DNA of 33,742 nt from JAWLFY01 sp041685355 (GTDB taxonomy: Bacteria > Planctomycetota > Planctomycetia > Pirellulales > Pirellulaceae): positions 1 to 33,742 of the forward strand of contig JAWLFY010000042.1 of assembly GCA_041685355.1 (NCBI GenBank), written 5' to 3'. Position numbers and translations under genes: made by a program. Below the pieces are notes generated by a model, which did not search any database, had not been told where the DNA came from, and saw only the letters and a list, made by a program, of their open reading frames with translations. Positions 7,326 through 14,360 of this stretch are shown here, piece after piece; within the stretch, counting starts at the first letter, position 1, and the number at the start of each line of letters is the position of its first letter.

Positions 7326-9596
7326 ATGAACGCAACGATCCCGAGTCGCCCCAGCCATCCGAGACGCCCCAGCCACCCGAGACGACCCAGCCACCCGAGG
7401 CGTCCCGTGACCAGCCCAGCCCTGCCGAGCCGTGCCCTGCCGATTCACGCTGCCCTTCCCAGACTCGTGGCGGTCGGACTCGCGGTCGCCCTCTCGCTCG
7501 ATGCCGCCACGGCCCCCGTGCCGGCCCAAGAGGTCTCGTTCAGCAAAGACGTTGCCCCGATTCTGGTCGCCCGCTGTGGGAATTGTCACGTCCGTGGCCG
7601 CAAGGGCGACTTCCAAATGCGATCGTTCGCCCAGCTCGCCTCCTCCGGGAAAGTCTCCCTCGGCGACTCCAAATCCAGCCCGCTGATCCAAATGGTCGCC
7701 TCGGGTGAAATGCCTCCCCGCGGAGACATTCCCGCGGCCGAGGTCGAAACGCTCCGCAAGTGGGTCGATTCAGGCGCTGAGTTCGACGGCCCCGACGGAT
7801 CCGTGACGTTGACCTCGCTCGCCAAAACCGCCGCCGAGGGATCGTCCGCGGCACGGGGTCCGGTGAACCGCGGGGACGCCGAGGGATATGTCGCCGGGGG
7901 GGCGGGCGGCGAAGAGATGTATAGCGAAGACGCCGGCGGTGGCGATATGTATAGCGAAGACGCGGGCGGCGGAGAGATGTACGGGGAAGAGATGGAATTC
8001 GACGCCCCCGGCGGCGAAGACATGTACGGCGAGGATATGGGTGGCGAAGCGACGTACGGCGGGGGCGGTCGACGCGGAAATGCGTCGCTGATGTCATTCT
8101 TTGGTGAGCAATTTGCACCCTCCGAACCGGACGCCCTGCAAGCCCTGATCAGTCCGGGCGACGTCTCGAGTGGACCCGTCCTCGCTCGCGAATCGGAACT
8201 CGCTTTCCTCGCCGGGAATCTTCCCGCCGCGATCCAGCTCTACCTCGGGCATATGGTCGCCGAGTACGACAACGCCTCCGAAGCACTCGAGTCGGTTCGC
8301 TACAGCCGTGCCCTGCTCCGCCCGGTTTGGCATTCCCGTTTCGGCGTCTCGATGATGGTCCGCGGCGATGACACCGTCGAAGATTTCAACCCGATCGAGG
8401 TCGGATTCGCAACCGGACGGACCCGAGTCGCCTCCCGTGGCATGCGGGGTCGCCGCGGCGGTGGTGGTGCCGGCGGCGAAATCGACTACGGCGAGGAAAT
8501 GGACTACGACGAGGGCTTCGTCGGGGAAGAGCCGATGATGGAGGATTACTCCGAAGGCGAGGGATTCCCCGGAGGACGTCCGCCCGGATCGAACCGAGGC
8601 GGCGCCCCCGAAGCCCCCCAAGTCGAGATCAAGATGCTCGACGATGACGCCCGGGAACGCCTCACAAACGTCCTCGGCCTCGTCGCGAAAAAGGTCGAAG
8701 AAGAATTCGGAAGCCGTTATCGGGCCGGCCAGTTCGGGTTGGCGCTCCGCGACGTCTCCGAAACCCCCGTGGCAACTGGCCAGCCCGCTCCCGGCCAGCC
8801 CGGTGCCGCACAGCCCGGTGCCGCACAGCCCGGTGCCGCACGGGGACCAGGATTTGGCCAGGGACCGGAGTTCGGTCAGGGACGAGCTTTCGGTCAGGGG
8901 CAACGCCGATTCGCTCCCGGAACGGCTCCCCGTGGTGGCGGCGCTTTCGGCAACCGCCGTGGCGGACCCGCGCCCCTCTCGCCGTTGGCGCGGCAACGCC
9001 GGGAAACGATGGAATCGTACGCCGATCCCGAGCGACCGATGTGGACGCCCGGCGTCCTGTTCCTCGGCGAAGGGCCTTCCCAAGAAACCGTCAAAACCGC
9101 CCAACAGGAAGGGCTCGACCTGTTGATCCACTTCGACGTCGCGATCAAGACGGTTCGGGAAGACGACGTCGAAAACCTCTCCCGCTGCCGGGTCGTCCAC
9201 GTCGCCACCGGGAAAACGATCGGCGTCTCGAAAGCGTTCGACGGTCCCGAGGCCGAACGGCTGGTCGACTTCGAACGGACCAGCGAAGCGGAATACGTCA
9301 CCGAGAAATTGCAAAACCTGCTCGACATCGTCGACGACAAGCTCGCCGTGACCGAGATGCCAAAGCTCTCGCCCGAAGTCGCCAAGCGGCGCGTCGCGTC
9401 ATTGCTGACCAAATCGGGTGACCCGCCGCTCCGCCGACTCGCCGAGATCCGGGTCTACCAATCCCAAGGCCTGATCGCCGACGAAGACGTCGAGTCCGCG
9501 TTCCAGATCATCGCCGGCGATGACGGACTCGTCCTCCTCTACGGCCCACGCGACGAACGAATCGAAATCGTCCGGCGGCTCGTGACCGCAATCTAA
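7326..9596 (+). CDS. PSC1-type planctomycete cytochrome c protein with long low-complexity and unknown C-terminal regions
   Basis: A 756-residue exported protein. The N-terminus is an unusually long, repeat-built basic region (RPSHPR units) followed by a signal core (LVAVGLAVALSLDAATA). Residues 70-125 are a planctomycete cytochrome C1 domain with one haem c site, C84-G-N-C-H88, the segment SFSKDVAPILVARC and the closing MPPRGDIP...LRKWVDSGAEF. Such domains are thought to serve electron transfer on the outside of the cytoplasmic membrane. A Gly/Glu/Asp/Met/Tyr low-complexity stretch with MYxED units follows at about 180-255. A helical part, a second Gly/Tyr-rich stretch, QPGAA repeats and a roughly 200-residue folded C-terminal domain (from about MWTPGVLFLGEG) come next; I do not recognise the last domain. 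The start is the only ATG before the signal peptide. Confidence 0.8.
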   Translation: MNATIPSRPSHPRRPSHPRRPSHPRRPVTSPALPSRALPIHAALPRLVAVGLAVALSLDAATAPVPAQEVSFSKDVAPILVARCGNCHVRGRKGDFQMRSFAQLASSGKVSLGDSKSSPLIQMVASGEMPPRGDIPAAEVETLRKWVDSGAEFDGPDGSVTLTSLAKTAAEGSSAARGPVNRGDAEGYVAGGAGGEEMYSEDAGGGDMYSEDAGGGEMYGEEMEFDAPGGEDMYGEDMGGEATYGGGGRRGNASLMSFFGEQFAPSEPDALQALISPGDVSSGPVLARESELAFLAGNLPAAIQLYLGHMVAEYDNASEALESVRYSRALLRPVWHSRFGVSMMVRGDDTVEDFNPIEVGFATGRTRVASRGMRGRRGGGGAGGEIDYGEEMDYDEGFVGEEPMMEDYSEGEGFPGGRPPGSNRGGAPEAPQVEIKMLDDDARERLTNVLGLVAKKVEEEFGSRYRAGQFGLALRDVSETPVATGQPAPGQPGAAQPGAAQPGAARGPGFGQGPEFGQGRAFGQGQRRFAPGTAPRGGGAFGNRRGGPAPLSPLARQRRETMESYADPERPMWTPGVLFLGEGPSQETVKTAQQEGLDLLIHFDVAIKTVREDDVENLSRCRVVHVATGKTIGVSKAFDGPEAERLVDFERTSEAEYVTEKLQNLLDIVDDKLAVTEMPKLSPEVAKRRVASLLTKSGDPPLRRLAEIRVYQSQGLIADEDVESAFQIIAGDDGLVLLYGPRDERIEIVRRLVTAI
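7347..7400. repeat. 18-bp tandem repeat in the PSC1 protein leader
   Basis: Three 18-bp copies (7347, 7365, 7383) encode Arg-Pro-Ser-His-Pro-Arg in the basic region ahead of the signal-peptide core. They lengthen the n-region of the leader by 18 residues without breaking the frame. Confidence 0.8.
8796..8840. repeat. 15-bp tandem repeat in the PSC1 protein
   Basis: Three identical 15-bp copies encode Gln-Pro-Gly-Ala-Ala. They are flanked by GQGPEFGQG-type glycine/glutamine-rich repeats, so this is an expanding linker before the C-terminal domain. Confidence 0.8.
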
Positions 9597-9760
9597 ACAT
9601 GGTTTTCCTCCGTCCCGCTTCACCCAGGGTTCTTCGCGGACTTTAGGCCGTCGCCGAGCCGCTCGGGACAACGCTCGTGCCGCTTTCGCCGCGTCGTATA
9701 CTGACGGCGGCCAGTCGCAGCAGAAGGCACTGCCAGGAGGCAACCTGAGCGGCGAACGGG

Positions 9761-9825
9761 GGCCGAAGTTCGAAGCGACGGCGGTCGCACCCCGACCGCC
9801 GCTCCCTTCCCTTCGAAATTTGGCC
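9761..9825. other. Long imperfect hairpin downstream of the PSC1 gene
   Basis: The arms GGCCGAAGTTCGAAG and CTTCGAAATTTGGCC pair at 12 of 15 positions. They enclose an inner GC stem (CGACGGCGGTCG against CGACCGCCGCT). There is no T-run, so it is not a classic terminator. It could be a structured RNA end or a repeat element. A further small perfect hairpin (TCGGGCA-CGA-TGCCCGA) lies at 9841-9857. Confidence 0.5.
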
Positions 9826-9874
9826 ACCTGCGAAGAATCCTCGGGCACGATGCCCGACTCTTCCGGCAGGGTTG

Positions 9875-10181
9875 TTCCGCGATTTTAGTGGCAACTGCCC
9901 AGAACGTAGGTTTTGGAGGCATTGCTGCGATGTCCGAAGTGAGGATGCGAGCGAACGCGGACAAGCTCGAGAGAGTCCTCCGCCGGCAAACACCGACGGA
10001 GGACGCGAAGCACCTTCGGCGCATCGCAGACCAGGCTATTCCTCGACGGGTTGCTCCTCAGCAGAGCCCGCCTCCGCTTCACCTAGCATCGATCAGCATA
10101 CTTCATTCAACATTCGGACATCGCAGCGATGCCTGAAAAAACCTCGCCGACGCCAGCCCGCAAGCCACTAAAATCGCGGAA
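9875..10181. repeat. 307-bp inverted-repeat element (MITE-like)
   Basis: The outer ends are an 18-bp perfect inverted repeat: TTCCGCGATTTTAGTGGC at 9875-9892 and its complement at 10164-10181. About 15 bp further in, a second pair matches over 20 bp (GCTGCGATGTCCGAA core at 9924-9938 and its complement at 10113-10127). The interior carries a small hairpin (GTCCTCCG...CGGAGGAC) and no convincing gene. No target-site duplication is evident. The element fills the gap between the PSC1 and sulfatase genes. It could be a miniature mobile element or a large folded RNA. Confidence 0.6.
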
Positions 10182-10223
10182 GAGCCGGCAAAAAGAGCAT
10201 CATTCCCCCGAGAGACTCCCGCC

Positions 10224-11915
10224 ATGAAACGTCCCCTCAAGCCCTGTTCGTCCGCTGGCCACCCGTCCGCTGGCCGTATGTCTGCACGCGGTATGTCTGC
10301 ACGCGGTATGTCTGCATGCCAAGTCGCGGCCTGCCTCCTCGCGTTGTCCGTGCTGGCAGTCGCCCCGGCGACACCCACGGCTAGCGGGGACGAACCGTCC
10401 CGACCGCCGAACATCATCGTGATCCTCGCGGACGACCTCGGATATGCCGACGTCAGCTGTTACGGCGGAAAGATCTCGACCCCACACGTCGATCGAATCG
10501 CCGCCGAAGGGGTCCGGTTCACCGACGCCCACAGCAGTTCCGCGGTTTGCACACCGACCCGATACGCACTTCTCACCGGCCGGTACAACTGGCGGTCCCG
10601 GCTGAAACGGAGCGTGCTCGGGGGACTCAGCCCGCGACTGATCGAAGCGGACCGCGAAACGATCGCGTCGTGGCTGGGCCAGCACGGTTACCACTCGGCG
10701 TGCGTCGGCAAGTGGCACCTCGGGATGGACTGGGTCGTCAAACCGGGCAAACAGGTTTCGGAGTATTCGATCGAATCACGCGACCAGGTGTTCAACGTCG
10801 ATTACTCGAAACCGATCACCAACGGACCTAACGAAGTCGGGTTCGATTACTTCTACGGCATTAGCGCGTCGCTCGACATGGTCCCGTACGCGTTCATCGA
10901 GCAAGACCGGGTGACGGAATTGCCGACCGAGGACCGCGACTTCGCGATGATGCACGACCGGGATGAAGACCGCCGGCGGACGCGAAAAGGCCCGACGGCT
11001 CCCGGGTTCGACGCCGCCGACGTGTTGCCGCAGCTCGCGAAAAAGTCGGTCGCCTACATCGATCGCCGGGCCGAATCGGCGAAGGCGACCGGGGACGACC
11101 GCCAACCGTTCTTTCTGTACGTCCCGTTCGCCTCGCCCCACACGCCGATCTTGCCGACCGAACCGTGGCAGGGCGAAAGCGAGATCAATCCTTACGCCGA
11201 TTTCGTGATGGAAACCGACTGGGCGGTCGGCGAAATCTTGAAGGCGCTCGACCGGAACGGGTTGGCCGACGACACGCTGATCGTCTTCACCAGCGACAAC
11301 GGGTGCTCACCCCAGGCCCGGTTCGACGAGTTGGCCGAACACGATCACCTGCCGAGCGGTCCGTTCCGCGGACACAAGGCAGACCTGTTCGAAGGCGGCC
11401 ACCGCGTCCCGCTGGTCGTCCGCTGGCCCGGCAAAGTCGCCGCCGGTGGTGAGTCGGCCCAACTCGTTTGCCAAACCGATCTGTTCGCGACCGCGGCCGA
11501 AATCGTCGCCGCCGATCTCCCCGACGACACCGCGGAGGACAGCTACAGCTTCCTCGGCGCGGCCAAGGATCCCTCCGCCGCCTCCGATCGGGATCACCTC
11601 GTTTCCCATTCGATCAACGGATCGTTCGCGATCCGCGAAGGGGACTGGAAGCTGATGCTCTGCCCCGACTCCGGAGGATGGAGCGCGCCCCGTCCCGGCA
11701 GGAACGCGGCGAAGGACCTGGCCTCACGCCAGCTCTACCACCTCGGCGACGACCCCGGCGAACGGGATAACCGAATCGCCGAGCAAGATGCCTTGGCCGA
11801 ACGGTTGCTCCGGCGTCTTGAGGAGATCGTGCAGAACGGGCGTAGCACCCCCGGCGAGCCGCAGCCGAACACCGGCGAGGTCGACATCTGGGCCGCGAGC
11901 CCGCGGTCGCGGTGA
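10224..11915 (+). CDS. Secreted sulfatase (type I, formylglycine-dependent)
   Basis: A 563-residue arylsulfatase-family enzyme that would hydrolyse sulfate esters outside the cytoplasm. A signal peptide (core CQVAACLLALSVLAVAP) precedes the catalytic domain starting at PPNIIVILADDLGYADVSCYG, where Asp70-Asp71 are metal ligands. The maturation motif C109-T-P-T-R followed by YALLTGRYNWRS is the C-x-P-x-R site whose cysteine becomes formylglycine. Further family signatures are GKWHLGMD, the metal-binding FTSDNGCSP, and FRGHKADLFEGGHRVPLVVRW. The substrate cannot be read from sequence; planctomycete sulfatases often act on algal polysaccharides. Four in-frame ATG codons precede the signal core because a 15-bp repeat carries an ATG, so the true start is uncertain; the first is used here. 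Confidence 0.92.
   Translation: MKRPLKPCSSAGHPSAGRMSARGMSARGMSACQVAACLLALSVLAVAPATPTASGDEPSRPPNIIVILADDLGYADVSCYGGKISTPHVDRIAAEGVRFTDAHSSSAVCTPTRYALLTGRYNWRSRLKRSVLGGLSPRLIEADRETIASWLGQHGYHSACVGKWHLGMDWVVKPGKQVSEYSIESRDQVFNVDYSKPITNGPNEVGFDYFYGISASLDMVPYAFIEQDRVTELPTEDRDFAMMHDRDEDRRRTRKGPTAPGFDAADVLPQLAKKSVAYIDRRAESAKATGDDRQPFFLYVPFASPHTPILPTEPWQGESEINPYADFVMETDWAVGEILKALDRNGLADDTLIVFTSDNGCSPQARFDELAEHDHLPSGPFRGHKADLFEGGHRVPLVVRWPGKVAAGGESAQLVCQTDLFATAAEIVAADLPDDTAEDSYSFLGAAKDPSAASDRDHLVSHSINGSFAIREGDWKLMLCPDSGGWSAPRPGRNAAKDLASRQLYHLGDDPGERDNRIAEQDALAERLLRRLEEIVQNGRSTPGEPQPNTGEVDIWAASPRSR
10276..10320. repeat. 15-bp tandem repeat, three copies, each carrying an ATG
   Basis: Three copies of GTATGTCTGCACGCG (the last with one change) encode Met-Ser-Ala-Arg-Gly in the leader of the sulfatase. 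Each unit places an in-frame ATG ahead of the signal-peptide core. Confidence 0.85.
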
Positions 11916-11933
11916 CGCGTCCCCAACGACGGA

Positions 11934-12030
11934 GCTCTGTCTCAACAGGGCTCATGGTCAGCTTTTGCTCCGCAAAAGTTCCGGAAGACGTTGCTCTCGT
12001 GGAGCGAACGACGACCTTTTGAGACAGAGC
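11934..12030. repeat. 97-bp inverted-repeat element between sulfatase and ceramidase-like genes
   Basis: The ends GCTCTGTCTCAACAGG and CCTTTTGAGACAGAGC are near-perfect inverted repeats. Inside are a perfect 7-bp hairpin CTTTTGC-TCC-GCAAAAG (11962-11978) and a smaller stem (GCTCTCGTGGAGC), giving a three-armed fold. The terminal GACAGAGCC resembles the GGGGACAGAGCC motif clustered near the RAYT gene. It ends 36 bp before the downstream start codon. Confidence 0.6.
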
Positions 12031-12066
12031 CTAGTCCCAAGACTTGGAAGGACAGAGGAATCACCC

Positions 12067-13506
12067 ATGAATTCACCACAACACTGGTTCGTTCTCGTCT
12101 CGATCCTCTCGGTCGCCGTTTCGGGGGCGTCCCCCGCGTCTGCGGAATTGTTCGTCGGCGGGGCGACGGTCAGCATCACGCCAGACCGCCCGGTCGCGTT
12201 GTCGGGGCAACGGCGGGTGCGGATTTCGAAGTCCGTCGAGACGCCTTGTACCGCGACGGCACTCGCGTTGGAATCGCGACGCGACGAAGGCGGCGACCAC
12301 GCGTTGTTCGTCTCGTGTGACCTGGTCGCGATCCGCGACGGCGTGATCGACGAAGTCCGCGAGCGCCTCGACGGGCGGTTGGACGGGTTCGATCTGCAAA
12401 AGCTGATCATCAGCGCCACCCACACCCACACCGGCCCGGTGATGATCGAGGGACGATACGAGTTGCCCGACGAAGGCGTGATGCACCCGGGCGAGTACCG
12501 GGAGTTTCTGGTCGGCCGGCTCGCCGATGTCGCCCAGGCCGCTTGGGAGGCGAGATCGCCGGGTCAAGCCGGTTGGGGATTGGGGTACGCCGTCGTCGCG
12601 CACAACCGACGCGCCGTCTACAACAGCGGCGCGGCACAGATGTACGGCAAAACCGACCGGGCTGACTTCGTTCGGATCGAGGGACACGAAGACCACGGCG
12701 TCGAGATGCTCTTTTTCTGGGACCGAGATGATCGTCTGATCGCGACCGCGATCAACGTCGCCTGCCCGTCCCAAGAGGTCGAAAGTCGCTCGGCGGTCAA
12801 CGCCGATTTCTGGCATCAGATCCGCGAGAGCTTGAAAGGACGGCACGGCGACGACTTGTTCGTGCTCGGCTGGACCGGGGCCGCCGGCGACCAATCGCCC
12901 CGACCGATGTACCGCAAGGCGGCGGATGAGCGGATGCGACGGCTGCGGGGAACCGAACGGCTCGATGACATCGCCCGACGTGTCGTCGATGCCTGGGAGA
13001 ACGCGTACGACGCGGCAAGGAAAGAACGCTTCGACGACCCCCGGCTGGTCCACGATGTTCAAACCGTCGAGCTGCCGGTCCGCCAGGTCACCGAGGCGGA
13101 AGCGGCCGAAGCCCGAAAGGCGGCGGCGCGATACGAGGGAAACCCGGCCGAGGTGTGGAACTATCGCTGGAACCGCCGCGTCGTCGACCGCTTCGAAAGC
13201 CAAACCCCCGATGACGTCTACCCGATGGAGCTCCACGCGGTGCGGCTCGGCGACGTCGCGATCGCGACCAACGACTTCGAACTGTTCACCGAATTCGGGG
13301 TCCGGATCAAAGCCCGCAGCCCCGCTCTGCAAACGTTCCTGATCCAATTGGCCGGCCCCGGTAGCTACATCCCGAGCGAACCGGGCTCTCGTGGGGGTGG
13401 GTACAGCGCGATCGTGCAGAGCAACCGAGTCGGCCACGAAGGGGGCACCGTGTTGGTCGAACGGACCGTCGAGACGCTCGACACGCTGTGGCAGGACGCC
13501 CCTTAA
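12067..13506 (+). CDS. Neutral/alkaline ceramidase-like secreted hydrolase
   Basis: A 479-residue protein with a clear signal peptide (WFVLVSILSVAVSGASPASA). The mature part begins LFVGGATVSITPDRPVALSG and contains SATHTHTGP (His119, His121), the zinc-site motif of the neutral/alkaline non-lysosomal ceramidase N-terminal domain. The segments FVSCDLVAIRDGV and LGWTGAAGDQSPRPM also fit this fold. Genuine ceramidases cleave the amide of ceramide. In bacteria with this domain alone, the substrate is usually unknown and may be another amide or a glycan-linked molecule, so function is given at fold level. An AGAGGAA ribosome site lies 7 nt before the ATG. It follows the sulfatase on the same strand, with an inverted-repeat element between. 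Confidence 0.85.
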   Translation: MNSPQHWFVLVSILSVAVSGASPASAELFVGGATVSITPDRPVALSGQRRVRISKSVETPCTATALALESRRDEGGDHALFVSCDLVAIRDGVIDEVRERLDGRLDGFDLQKLIISATHTHTGPVMIEGRYELPDEGVMHPGEYREFLVGRLADVAQAAWEARSPGQAGWGLGYAVVAHNRRAVYNSGAAQMYGKTDRADFVRIEGHEDHGVEMLFFWDRDDRLIATAINVACPSQEVESRSAVNADFWHQIRESLKGRHGDDLFVLGWTGAAGDQSPRPMYRKAADERMRRLRGTERLDDIARRVVDAWENAYDAARKERFDDPRLVHDVQTVELPVRQVTEAEAAEARKAAARYEGNPAEVWNYRWNRRVVDRFESQTPDDVYPMELHAVRLGDVAIATNDFELFTEFGVRIKARSPALQTFLIQLAGPGSYIPSEPGSRGGGYSAIVQSNRVGHEGGTVLVERTVETLDTLWQDAP

Positions 13507-13510
13507 CCCA

Positions 13511-13529
13511 ACCGCGCAAGCCGTCCGGT
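13511..13529. repeat. REP-like palindromic repeat, copy 1
   Basis: ACCGCGCAAGCCGTCCGGT, 4 bp after the stop of the ceramidase-like gene. It is one of four clear intergenic copies of a unit with core GGCGCGAGCCGTCCGGT. Confidence 0.6.
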
Positions 13530-13642
13530 CTGACTCCCCGGTCAACGTCCCCGATTCGCCCTGACACAATGATTTGCAGAACTTCCGCGATTGCGGGATT
13601 GACTCCCCCACCCGTTCCGGCGACAAATAATGGATGATTAGG

Positions 13643-13721
13643 CACCACATCTGGTGGGTCCAGGTACAGCGGAGCGTTTTCGCTGTACTGGCCTTCTCGA
13701 TGCGGGAGGTAGTTTGCCTCC
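13643..13721 (+). promoter_or_regulatory. Structured leader of the RRM gene
   Basis: Three successive hairpins precede the RRM gene: CACCA-CATC-TGGTG (13643-13656); a strong 11-bp stem formed by CCAGGTACAGCG and CGCTGTACTGG (13660-13691); and GGAGG-TAGTTTG-CCTCC (13705-13721), which would pair the purine-rich ribosome-site-like GGAGG. Bacterial glycine-rich RRM proteins are often controlled by temperature through their leaders. The regulatory role here is inference from the predicted folds alone. Confidence 0.45.
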
Positions 13722-13748
13722 ATGGTGATGGTATTTAGGGTTAGTTTT

Positions 13749-14135
13749 GTGACGAATATCTACGTGGGGAACTTGGCGTTCTCGGCAACCGACGAAGACC
13801 TGCGAAATGCGTTCGAGCAATTCGGTGAAGTCTCGGCGGTGAACATCATCATCGATCGTGAAACCGGTCGATCACGCGGTTTCGCATTCGTCGAAATGGC
13901 GGACGCGGAGGGTGCGAAGGAAGCGATCGACAACCTGAACGGGGCGTCGATCTCGGGTCGGAACGTGACCGTCAATGAGGCGCGTCCGCGTGCTCCCCGC
14001 GGCGGCGGTGGAGGCGGCGGCGGCTATGGCGGCGGCGGCGGTGGTGGTCGCGGCGGTTACGGTGGCGGAGGCGGCGGTGGCCGCGGCGGTTACGGTGGTG
14101 GCGGAGGCGGTGGCGGTTACGGCCGCGATCGCTGA
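13749..14135 (+). CDS. Glycine-rich RRM RNA-binding protein
   Basis: A single RNA-recognition motif followed by a glycine-rich tail, about 128 residues. RNP2 is IYVGNL near the N-terminus and RNP1 is RGFAFVEM, both intact, with the spacing of cyanobacterial and planctomycete Rbp-type proteins. The tail (from about residue 80) is made of Gly-rich runs with RGGYGG and GGYGRDR units, typical of RNA-binding, phase-separating tails. Such proteins bind single-stranded RNA and are commonly linked to cold response. The GTG at 13749 gives the usual family start (M)TNIYVGNL. In-frame ATGs at 13722 and 13728 would add MVMVFRVSF and remain possible. The gene is monocistronic, closed by a strong terminator. 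Confidence 0.93.
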   Translation: MTNIYVGNLAFSATDEDLRNAFEQFGEVSAVNIIIDRETGRSRGFAFVEMADAEGAKEAIDNLNGASISGRNVTVNEARPRAPRGGGGGGGGYGGGGGGGRGGYGGGGGGGRGGYGGGGGGGGYGRDR

Positions 14136-14201
14136 GCACCCCCTTCAATCAAAAGCGAACTTGACCCACGCGGCGGTTCCCCATGGGCTTTCCCCCATCG
14201 A

Positions 14202-14236
14202 ACGGGGCCGGGTATCTCACCCGGCCCCGTTTCGTT
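14202..14236 (+). terminator. Strong intrinsic terminator of the RRM gene
   Basis: A perfect 12-bp stem (ACGGGGCCGGGT with ACCCGGCCCCGT) with a 5-nt loop is followed by TTCGTTT. It lies about 70 nt after the RRM stop codon and before the convergent mqnC gene, so it could work for both strands (AAC on the other side is weak). Confidence 0.85.
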
Positions 14237-14290
14237 TGCGCACTGCACCTTCCCGAAAACCAATCGGGCCCCAGATTTTCACACCGTAGC

Positions 14291-14312
14291 GGAACGGCGC
14301 GAGCCGTCCGGT
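14291..14312. repeat. REP-like palindromic repeat, copy 2
   Basis: GGAAC followed by GGCGCGAGCCGTCCGGT, between the RRM terminator and the 3' end of mqnC. Best-preserved form of the unit together with the 17632 copy. Confidence 0.65.
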
Positions 14313-14360
14313 ATCACGGCGCAGCAGAGTAGGCGAAGGCGTTCGATCCCGGGCCGACAC

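Noticed and set aside
7066..7329. Possible small gene over the 21-bp array (VAPRKPRGAPRKPR-type peptide)
   Set aside because: No ribosome site, no known family, and the peptide is just the translated repeat; kept as a repeat only.
9399..9848. Possible minus-strand gene after the PSC1 gene
   Set aside because: Half of it overlaps the PSC1 coding region and the rest covers hairpins; a few cysteine pairs (CLDCGHE) are not enough.
12073..13650. 525-codon minus-strand frame opposite the ceramidase-like gene
   Set aside because: The plus strand has a signal peptide, zinc-site motif and ribosome site; the antisense frame has none.
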